This document shows positions 1 to 10,000 of a stretch of DNA of 64,000 nucleotides, in pieces. The stretch lies in contig NC_087078.1 in the NCBI RefSeq assembly GCF_026151205.1, positions 18,245,118 through 18,309,117 on the forward strand. Direction: 5' to 3'. The stretch comes from Bolinopsis microptera. Its lineage: Eukaryota > Ctenophora > Tentaculata > Lobata > Bolinopsidae. The number at the start of each line of letters is the position of its first letter. Positions within the stretch are counted from its first letter, which is position 1. The notes under the pieces were generated by a model. That model was not told the origin of the DNA. It searched no databases and was given only the letters and a program-made list of their open reading frames with translations. The translations under genes and the position numbers were made by a program.

Positions 1-300
1 TATAATGGAAGAGGTGAGTTTGGGGAGGCACGATGTGTACACCATTGTGGGGGTTATAAAGGAAGAGGTAAGTTTGAGGAGGCACGATGTGTACACCATT
101 GTGGGCGTTATAAAGGAAGAGGTGAGTTTGGGGAGGCACGATGTGTACACCATTGTGGGCGTTATAAAGGAAGAGGTGAGTTTGGGGAGGCACGATGTGT
201 ACACCATTGTGGGCGTTATAAAGGAAGAGGTGAGTTTGGGGAGGCACGATGTGTACACCATTGTGGGGGTTATAAAGGAAGAGGTGAGTTTGGGGAGGCG
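1..300. repeat. 54-bp minisatellite, about 5.5 copies
   Basis: A 54-bp unit, recognisable by GGAAGAGGTGAGTTTGGGG followed by GGCACGATGTGTACACC, recurs with starts near 7, 61, 115, 169, 223 and 277. Copies differ by one or two bases. Because 54 is a multiple of three, one + frame stays open and reads as an 18-residue repeat (EEVSLGRHDVYTIVGVIK), but there is no other sign of coding. Each unit contains AG/GTGAGT, a consensus 5' splice site. The array is cut by the window edge, so its true length is unknown. Confidence 0.9.
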
Positions 301-1147
301 ATGTTTTCGATTAAATTGTTACAAATTGGCCCCCATTTGTAAAGGTCTGCCCCCATCGCAATATGGCCGTGCCAATCTAATTAAGTTTGCCTGTGTGATT
401 TTGTAATGTGTTACATTTGATGAAATTATTCTTAAAATGGCTTCTTGATGGTTTATTTTACGGTCTATATTGCACCTGTGCACCACTCCAGTAACCACTA
501 ACAATTATTATACCACCTGAAACCACCTTACATTATATTACAGCGGTATCCTTTGTCAATCAATACTCTGAGAAACTTAATCCACTATACTTCAATACTC
601 TGAACAAATTAACATCTCATCGTGCATTAATTAAATTAGGGTGTGAAGCTGTGGTAGTGTATTGGATAAGAGCATGAACTAATTGATATAAACGAAACGC
701 CAGATGAGACCCGTTGTTTCATGTTTTATATAATATATAACTGCAGATTTAGGAAGGGGGCAGCGTTACAACTCCTTAGAAAACATCCTCGAGTTTGGGA
801 CAAAATATGCAGTTTTGTGCAATTGACGGAGCGCGCGACTGTTTTATTTTGATAATGACAGCGCATAACGTGCGTTCGTTTGTACGTCATGTATTATATA
901 TAGTGTGCATGGCTGGCCGGATCATATGATCGATGTATATGACGATGTGCACGATGAATACAATTATCAATAATAAATTCCTTCCTTAGGTCTAATGAAA
1001 CTGTATTCAGTATTAAATGACTATTTGTCTCACTGTTAACCACTATACTATCAGAAAAGTTAAAGCATTCTCATAGATTTTATAAAATGAGTTGAAAATA
1101 TTAACGTTACATGATTGATATGTACTAACAGTGGATATTTTGTTCAG
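301..1147. other. non-coding, no gene recognised
   Basis: AT-rich sequence between the minisatellite and the first recognisable cereblon exon. I found no exon matching the N-terminal half of cereblon copy B, no RNA gene and no clear transposon ends. It is probably intron of the truncated cereblon gene or intergenic DNA. Confidence 0.5.
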
Positions 1148-2706
1148 ATTGCACGCTACAGTCCCTTGATCAAAGTAAACGTTGCCCCGGTTCAGCCTGA
1201 CATGTTTTCCTACTGGCTCATCAGTGCAATGCCCTTCAAATTCAACCAGAGGTCTGTTGATCAATTAATAGCTGTACTAGTAAATACTTCATTAACTTAA
1301 AGTTTATATATACGAGATTACGAGTGTGTCGCGTTTTCTTCCTTGATGAGCAATGATATAAGTTATATATTGATTTAAATTAGTTTTCTCCCAATAGAGC
1401 GGAGATGTTACGAGAGAATAACCTGGTAGTGCGTCTGAAGTCCCAGCTGGACCACATCAAGGAACTAAACCAGTTTGACTATTGTTGCCAGCTTTGTGGT
1501 AAAGATATTATTAACTCTAGCCGGCTTGTCTCCATGTCAGCAGACGGTTCCTTCTTTGTTAATCCCCAAGGTTAGTCGAATAGTCGGTCTTTATTTCTAC
1601 CATCTGGTATCCAGATATGATTGGAGGTTATGTTTTTATGCGAAAATTCCTGTTCTAGATCAGTTTAACTTTAGTCGAAATTTTTCGGTGATCAATCGGT
1701 TTCGTGTTTTACTGTTGGATTGTTACTGATTTCTCTACTTATTGCAAAAAATTAAACGTTGATTTTGAGAAGTATAATTATTACATGCACGAGAAATATT
1801 TCCGATTTGTCCCTCTTTACAGCGAAGTTTCTTGCCAGGTTTCGCTTTTGAGCTGATCACAGCATACAGTGTACAACACGCCATAGCAGACGGGGTGCCC
1901 ACCACACAAGACTCATGGTTTCCTGGATACGCCTGGAGTTATCTCAAGTGTCTTAGGTAAGTCTGGTTACCTGGTTACCTGGTTACCTGGTTCCCTGGGT
2001 ACGCCTGGAGTTACCTCAAGTGTCTTAGGTTAGTCTGGTGGTACAGATCAGGTGTCCACAAACACATCTACATAGAACCATATAATTTATGTTTTGGAAC
2101 AAAGTACGAGAGTCTCCACTCAGTTGTTCAACGTTTTTATTGAGCTATGTAACGTAATTGTAACGTCTCGTCCATGACAAAGGCGTGGGCCGAAACGTCG
2201 ACAACTATTTGTTTGAAAAACTGAGTGGAGACTCTCACTTTCTCCCAAAACATCATTTATATGATCGACCCACTCAAAAAAACATAATATTTGTCTGCAG
2301 GTGTGATAGTTTTCTGGGTTGGAAGTTCACTGCAGTTGTTGAGGAGACCCAGCCACGAATCTTTTACGGAATTCAGCGGAAAGTTGTCAGGGTGCTCAGA
2401 CACAGGTTAGATTTATTGTTGGCCTTAAGAAAATTACATATTAAATAATTAAAATACAAATTATGTTTAAAATTAAATATTTAAACTAATACATTCATAA
2501 TTGACAGATATTTATAAATTTGAAATGCAGTAAAAAGTTGTAGGGTCTACTAAAAAAGCAGGATTTTTTTACTAGTAAAAATATAAAAACTCCGTCAATA
2601 TTGCAGCGAAGTCGAACCTGAACCAGAAGAAGATATTACTGACATTAATTTCGGCAGAGATCGAATAATTTATGACGCGGACGGAAACTACCCCAGATAC
2701 ATATAA
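1148..2706 (+). CDS. CRBN: cereblon paralogue A, C-terminal half (end of LON region plus CULT domain)
   Basis: Predicted exons 1148-1251, 1398-1570, 1839-1956, 2301-2405 and 2607-2706 join in one frame (199 residues and a stop). Cereblon is the substrate receptor of the CUL4-DDB1 E3 ubiquitin ligase. Its CULT domain binds thalidomide-type ligands and cyclic-imide degrons in a tri-tryptophan pocket. Visible here are the end of the LON region (MFSYWLISAMPFKFNQR), the first zinc CxxC in FDYCCQLCG, the pocket strand DSWFPGYAWSYLKCLRC with the second CxxC, and GWKFTAV. All three pocket tryptophans (human W380, W386, W400) are present; the residue matching human H378 is D. The acidic tail ends in NYPRYI. 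No start codon or N-terminal half is visible, so the gene either begins left of the window or is 5'-truncated. The first exon starts inside the segment that is one exon in copy B; that acceptor is the least certain. Confidence 0.85.
1929..2038 (+). repeat. partial exon duplication beside a GGTTACCTG minisatellite
   Basis: The last 28 bases of the third exon of cereblon A plus its donor (1929-1965) recur at 1998-2038 with a second donor-like site (TTAG/GTTAGT). Between them lie four short CTGGTTACCTGG-type units. The upstream donor (GTAAGT) keeps the correct phase, so the second copy is presumably intronic. Confidence 0.8.
2079..2263. mobile_element. foldback/MITE-like element in cereblon A intron
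   Basis: Imperfect inverted repeats of about 45 bp close this 185-bp segment. The left arm begins CATATAATTTATGTTTTGG and includes GAGTCTCCACTCAGTT; the right arm is the complement of both blocks (AACTGAGTGGAGACTC, then CCAAAACATCATTTATATG). The centre holds GGGCCGAAACGTCGAC. I could not define a target-site duplication. It lies between the third and fourth exons of the gene model. Confidence 0.65.
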
Positions 2707-4046
2707 ATCATCTGATAACTCTCAAATACTTTTCATCATCATCTGAATATTACTGTCTCCTGGTGAGACGAATATATCAAATAATTATTATCTGGGTTTA
2801 CCAATCAGGGGAGATTTTATCACCGAGAAGTGAGAACAGATATTTGGTTTGTCTCTAAGTTTTACCAACAAAAAACATGCAGAAACAATTCTCAGCAGGA
2901 CGATGAATCAATAAGAATCAAACTTTACATTCAATTTACATTTAAACTTGTAATTGTTCAGGGATCGAGATTCAAGTCTAAATTAACAGCATTTCAGTTT
3001 TATTTTATAGGATTTGCAGAGGGCAGGTTATTTATTTTATTTAATATTTTAAACACTTTTATTTTGTCAACTAAAGTTATATGCGCAGATATGTTGCTTA
3101 TACCTTCGATATCTTGGACTTTGGTCAATTTTAAAATAACAAGAAGGTAATTTGATCGCGTCACGTACTCAATTAATCCTAATAATCTTATACAAATTTA
3201 TAAATCGCAACATCAAACTCTTCTTCGATCAATATCATTAAATATCATAACTTCTTGTACAGCATGTCTCATTATATTGCTCTCTTATTGGGTGATATTA
3301 TAGCACGATAATCAAGTTAGTCAGCATTTTGGTAATGCAAATTAAACGGTTCTTTATCTTATTGTTGTTACTTGTAATCAATTAAAGCTCCTTCATTATC
3401 GTTTGTGAGATCGTGCATACTGTCGAGATATTTGTTTTTCTTCTATATGGGTGCTTTTCGTTTCTAAGGAAATTAAAACGTTCGATTGTTTTTAACACTT
3501 CATCTAACATAGGTTTAGATAATTTGAAGATGTACGAATTGTAAACATTATTGTAAAGTTTTCTCGTGATCGTTCAAAGTTAACTGTTTAATTATGCATG
3601 TGTGTTTTTTGTTAAAGGCCCCATAGCATCCAGACAAAACTATATGTTTATATGTCTGCAAGATTATTCCCTGCACAGACAGGGGCTGACTAGATTACCA
3701 AAATTTCAATAAAATTGAAACGCAGCAGCAACCATTGTACGCTCAAATCGTGATAAAAAGTATCAAACTGAGGGAAATGATCACAGATAAGACTAACGTA
3801 TCCGTATGATGATATATTTTTACGGTAGAGATTTTAGTTGGACGCTATTTTTAGCTGGAGGCAATGGGGCCCTTAACCAAATGTTTTATTTCAACGCTTA
3901 ACCCGTAAATTCCGCATTTTCAATGAATTCCATCAAGTATTTTTCATTTCGCCTAGAAAACCATCTTCGACAAACAAAAATCTACATAAACTTTTCATCG
4001 CTAAGATTATATCCCCCAGTTTTGACCATCTCTCCACCCGGAAACC
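2707..4046. other. intergenic between the two cereblon copies
   Basis: AT-rich DNA after the stop codon of copy A and before the start codon of copy B. It must contain the 3' UTR of A and the promoter and 5' UTR of B, but I see no clear TATA box, CpG island or conserved motif. The small ORFs here have no recognisable content. Confidence 0.6.
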
Positions 4047-7000
4047 ATGTCTGAGGACGAGTCAAGACCTGAACATGAACTGGAAGGAGAGGAAGACGCG
4101 TTTGGGGAACTGGTGCAGAATTACAACAGGCCCCGCGGAAGGGGCGGAGCCGATTTGATGCAGATGGGACTAGCTCGACGGTACTCACAGATCCCAAGTA
4201 AGTGATTTGGTTGTGATTGTATTATTGTTGTTTATTCTAGAAGATTATTATGCCCAGTAAGTAATTACCTGCCCCTGGTACGCCACTGATCCCTATGCGC
4301 GGCGCTCTTTTCAAGCTTCTTGCACGATCCTCTTTCCGTGAGACAGTTGAGCAATGGACTAGGTAAAATAAATAACAATAAAATGGTATTTAAAGAAATA
4401 ACAAGATGTGTTTATGGTTGTTCTCCTCAGATATCACGACTCCTAACAGTGTAAACACTAATTAAGGCCCCTTCCAGCCATTGCCACTGCGAATTTAACC
4501 TAAAACCTGCCCAGTTAATAGCGAAGACTGCGAAATTACCACTCCTGCCTAGTAATCTAATTTACCCTGTCCAGATCAGCAGTATATTACACTAAATCCG
4601 CAGGTTTTCTCTTAATTTTTTATGTCAAAACCTGCCTAATTAACTAGTGATCCTGCATCAACAGCGCAGGTATTTGTTATTTGGCAGGTTTTCTATTAAC
4701 TTGGCAGGATTTGCTATAAAATTATCAATCCTTTCCGGATGGATTACGGCAGTGATAAAGTTAAATCGGCAGGTTTTCCATTAACTTGGCAGGATTTTTT
4801 ATAAAATTATCAATCCTTGCCGGATAGATTACGGCAGTGATGAAGTTAAATCGGCAGGTTTTCCATTTACTTTGCAGGATTTGTTATAAAATTATCAATC
4901 CATGCCAAATAGATTATAATGCTATAATCTTATTATGGCAGCGTTAAATTTATAAATTGGCAGGTTTCTTTTATCTTTCTTTTAAGTTCTTAAGTTATTT
5001 GGAATTTTGCTTATTTGGCACCAAAACTAAAAGTCAATAAAACCGAGTTGATTAGCGCAGTCAAGAAATTGGCCGGAGTTGATAAATAGCTGACAACCAT
5101 GGCACTGAATCTCCAAATGAGAGGTATAGTACGCTATATACTTATATAGTACGGTACCGCAACAATTGACCCCCCCCCCCCCCCCCCTCCGACAAATGAC
5201 CCCCTGATGCAATCTACCCCCGACAATTGACCCCCCATGTAATTACACTGGGGTCAATTCAGGGTTAGGGTAAGGGTTAGGGTCAGGGTTAGGGTCAGGG
5301 TTAGGGTCAGGGTTAGGGTCAGGGTTAGGGTCAGGGTCAGGGTTAGGGTCAGGGTTAGGGTCAGGGTTAGGGTTAGCGTTAGGGTTAGGGTTAGGGTCAG
5401 GGTAAGGGTTAGGGTCAGGGTTAGGGTTACTGGGTAACACGACTCCTGTCAGCGACATCTGTCCGACAGCGACATCTGTCCGACTCAGGGTACCAGAAAA
5501 ACGACATTTGTCCGAAATTGTGATCTGATTTCAATACAACACATTTCCAATTAGAGACGTGATCTGAACTGTTAATTTGAATACGTAACATTGCCAATTT
5601 GAGATATGATCTGAGCCATAGTGTACTACTAGTTTATTTTCGACCTAGGCAGGCAGGCATGAAGCAACTGCGTTGTGAATGGCGAGCTCGTAGTCCATGA
5701 GAATGTATTGTGGTTGGTAGCCCCAAGGCCTCAGAAGCCCAGGTGTCTATCTCCTCGAACATGTCGTCGATTTTCCAGGAATGAGTCCTTAGAAGAGGGG
5801 GAGGTGCCAGCCGTCAGGGAAGAGTCCGTGGACTGTGAAGAGCTGATGGAAGAGATTAGGTGCGGATTTGAAGGTACCGTTGGGCGTTGACTACGCAATG
5901 CTCCGCGTCCACCATATGATCTGCGTTCTTAGGAGTCCCCCAAAGGAATGATCGACGAGTCTGTTCGTCCCATCCAGAGTCCCAGAGCATCATTGGACTG
6001 TTGTCGGTAGAGAGGATTTAGTTTGCAGGAATGGATAGCGTTTCCAGATCTCTCGGGTCTGTTTGCTGCAGATCTGGGTCTGTTTACTGAAGATTGGTTG
6101 CCATTGTGGATTGCGATAACTGATCTCCATACGGCTGCTATCCTATATGTACTCATGTAGGCTGTGTCCTGTGATGTGATCGACAGCTTGTTAGTGTACG
6201 GCTAGCACAATCCTGTCCTTAAATAGTCAATCACGTATCGATGGATCAGATCTCAATGGATCAAATCAGCATTCGAACAATGGGAGCAACGTCACGAAAT
6301 TACCCGTGAGTTTGTGAAATACGAATGTGAACCGAAATTACAATATGATCCGAAATTCGGACAGATGTCGCCAAAAACGACTCCTGTCCGACAGCGAAAT
6401 CTGTCCGAAATCCCCAATTCGGCTGTCGGACAGATGTCGCTGTCGGACAGATGTCGCCCAATCGGGTTACTGTTAGGGTAAGTATAATAAATATATTTGT
6501 TTGGTCAATTGTCGGGGGGGGGGGGGGGGGGGGGTCAATTTTCAAGTATTATATCACTTGCACCGTTTAGCTCCACGTGGTTTCTTAAGCGTAAATACTT
6601 AACTGTCCTGTCAAGATAAAGTAAATCACTATCACCTCTCATTCTTAATAAGTTAGTAAGCAAGCATCTGATCATTTTAAAACAGTCGCCTCCCAATTTA
6701 GCAAGTTCTTACATCTATATTACAGTCTACACCCTTCAATAATGAGATAATATGTTTGGCCGGTAGAGGGTCCGCAGTAGTCCCATTACAGCATTACCTG
6801 GCCTCATTACCTTAGCATTGCTGTACAGTGTACAACTACTATAAGAGTATAAGATATACATCCTTCACCAAAACTGGTTTGTCCGCTTTCTATTACTAAT
6901 TTTCCGCTGAAAGTGCCACATCAGTGATCAATTAATATTGGTAAATAGCAATAATTTGAGTTATAGGTTGACCTCCCACTTAGAGCATATGTGGGAGGTC

Positions 7001-10000
7001 AACCTATAAATTATAGTACGAGCTATTTCCAATTCGTGAATACGAATTTCGATTAAGGTCCAACTTATTAAGTGTCACTTTAACGTGTGACAAATTTCCG
7101 ATCAAATATCTCATAATCTGAAAATAACTGCATATTTAGAACTATTATATTAATTGTAATTGAAGATTCTTTCAGAATCACTTCATTCACTAAATCTTAC
7201 AATGTGAACAATGAACAGGTAGAGGCACTGCAACTGAAAAAGTGCTGTCCTCACTACTTAAGAACATAGCAATCTAATCTAAAAATGGCAACCTAAGAAC
7301 TGAAGTTAAGCAAACAGTTATTTTCCAATAATCGGTTTTTATACATGCTTCATATCGCGGTCATCTGAGAAGCTAGAACTCTCATTCTTTCAGGGCAAAC
7401 GTAATTCGAATGGCCAAACACAATTCAATAACATTTAGCTTGATCCGATTATCCAAACTATCAAAAAAATGTGAAAATGAACCTCCATTTGAAAAAAATG
7501 AACGCGAATATTTTTCGAGTTGACAAATTCCTCGAACCAGTGGTGGTACTAAGTCATACCAGAAGGAAGTATTTCAATTGGGCACTCAGTGACTGAGCTA
7601 TTAAGGCCAACGTTTGCACACTGACTTTTGGCCCACCCTGTACTTTTATACTCAAACTTATCATAGACCCCGTGTTGGTAACAGTGGATAATATGCAGTG
7701 GCGAAACGTACCTAAGAGGCCGCAGCTGCACCCCCCCCATCCCCTTCCGCATAGCAGGGGTTGCCGGAGTGTCGGGCGGTCGTTTCGCCACTGACTAGTA
7801 GTAGTGACTGCATGTATAAAAGTATAAACTATAGAGCCATGTAGGCATGTAGCATTCTGTACTTCTGTAGCTTTTCACAAACCAAGTCTCAGTCCTACAC
7901 CCTACCTAGTAATAAGGTTATACGATCATTACAGTATTCCACATTGTACACTCAAATTATCCAAAACCCCTGCCAATATAGGTTTAATCACGCCACAAGT
8001 TGATTCAAATTATCTCAACTTACGCAAGATTTGCGTTAAATCTGCAGCATTCGACTTTATATTTAACGGAAAACCTGCCAAAATAGAGCAAACCTGCCGA
8101 GAGTAGGTGAAAGGTGAGGCAGGTTTTGTGTTAATTTTGCAGGCTTTTCTATAAATCAACAACTCGATTAAATAATTACGTGAGATAAATCTCTGCACGA
8201 ATACGATAAATAGGCAGGTTTTCGGTTAATTTTGCAGGAATCATTTTAAGACTTCAAATTGATTATCAGTCTTAATGTAAAACCTGCCAAATTAGGTGGC
8301 AGGTGGCAATGGCTGGAAGGGGCCTTAATTATAATGAGGGAGATAGGGTAACCTGGGTAACCTGTTAACCTGGGTAACCTGGGTAATCTGGGTAATCTGG
8401 GTAACCTGGGTAACCTGGTAACCTGGGTAACAAGATGTATTTATAGTTGTTCTCATCAGATATTCCGACTCCGAACAGCGTATACACTAATTATAATGAA
8501 GGAGATAGAGTGAGTCTACTGCTCATCCCTACTAACATCATCGTTATTCCAGGTAACACACTTCCAATTATATCATTAATTAGAATTTTAATAGCAACTC
8601 CAATTAATTCTTGCTGAACAATTCAATTTTGAGGGGAAATTTGAATCGGAGTGATAAGCTGATCTCTTCGATAAAACAATAATTCGCATCAAGCGAAATA
8701 TTCTTCACTCAAACCAGCACCTTATAAACTTACACGAGATTTATCCCAGGATTAATGTTCCCGCTGAGGTTTAGAGACGACCAACACACAGGATTACAGT
8801 TCGCTCTGCTCAAAAACCTACTTGATAGTGACGATCCTAATGTGTTTGGGGCCGTGCACGTGCCTAACGAAGAGTGAGTCATAAAAATGAAAAAGAAATG
8901 CTGTCTTAGAATAGGCTGCGGAATATGGTCGCAAGCTTAATTCTTCTTCTTAAAGTCTGTTTAAGGTAACATTGGTTGACAGTCTGCTCATAATCAAGCG
9001 AGCTTTCCCGAACTGATACTTTCTGTCAGAGTCGGCCGTGTACTAATCGGCAGACTTGATCCTGATCATTCACTTGATAATTAACTCCAAGCTAACTAAC
9101 CAATTTTGTGCAGTGAAAGATTAGAGGATACCTGGTGCGACTGCGGTGTTACAGTTCAGATACTTGAGGTAACAGAAGAGAATCAGAGCAAACTGGAACT
9201 AAAGTGCATGGGTACTATACTACCTCATTAATATATAATTGATTATCTAATTATCTTCACGCAATGTTTACACTTTACACGTAAACATGGATTATATATA
9301 TCTTTACAGTGCCTTATCAAACATCAAATGATAATTATAGCCTCTCTTGGCCTGAATAATAGAGAATTTGGAAACTTCCATTCTGTTTTTTCACACAGAT
9401 ACACTTAATAAATCTAGTATACAGGGTGAGTTGAAAATAGTATATATATGTATATATATATATATATATATATCCATAGACACAGTGTTTCGTCCTATTA
9501 GGACTCATCAGTATGGCTCAAATCATCAAGGTTGGTTTTGCCGATGGCGGGTATCGATCCAGCAACCTTGCGATTACTGGCTCGACGCCGCACCACTGGG
9601 CCACCAGGGCCTTAATAATGAGGGAATTACATAGGTACCAGAGTGCTCTACAAACATATATATATATATTTATATAAACTATACTATAATATATATGTAC
9701 AGGTAGACAGAGATATGAGGTGATATCAGAAGAGTTAACTTCAAGACATATGAGAGCTACAGATACACGAGGACCAGAAACAACCTCGCCTTCTTGATCC
9801 TGGTATAGACTAATACTTTAATAGACTGCGCAGTTTGAGAAATCGAGGAGGGTTAACTCTCCGTTATTTTATTCCGATCAAACATAAACCCTAAACTTAT
9901 CTTTATTTTAAGAGCATTTATTTATTAAATACAAACTCTCAGAAATCTCTTAGAACTTGATCTCTCACAAACAAATGTCCGGTTTATTACACCACGTCCC

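Larger units (their letters stand above)
4465..8325. mobile_element. 3.86-kb non-autonomous DNA transposon, 6-bp TSD
   Basis: The ends are inverted repeats beginning AGGCCCCTTCCAGCCATTGC, about 23 bp, nearly perfect. TAATTA flanks both sides (4459-4464 and 8326-8331). The intact duplicate exon (ACTAATTATAATG) shows the empty site with one TAATTA, which supports a 6-bp target-site duplication. A TTAA duplication is possible only if the two exon copies also differ by 4 bp. Subterminal DNA at both ends is full of GGCAGGTTTT/AAAACCTGCC motifs in both orientations (about 4500-4960 and 8050-8300). No transposase, polymerase or integrase ORF is visible. Ends beginning AG with a 6-bp TSD recall Maverick/Polinton elements, but the size and lack of genes make that only a suggestion. 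It carries nested elements at 5163-6541 and 7696-7793. Confidence 0.8.

Noticed and set aside
5-406. 133-residue ORF with 18-residue repeats
   Set aside because: The open frame follows from the 54-bp unit length; the non-repeat end shows no domain. Kept only as a repeat.
5262-5431. True chromosome end
   Set aside because: The TTAGGG/TCAGGG array is degenerate, internal and enclosed by transposon sequence.
9367-9634. 88-residue ORF across the cereblon intron
   Set aside because: It reads through the AT microsatellite, ribozyme and tRNA-like unit in a meaningless frame.
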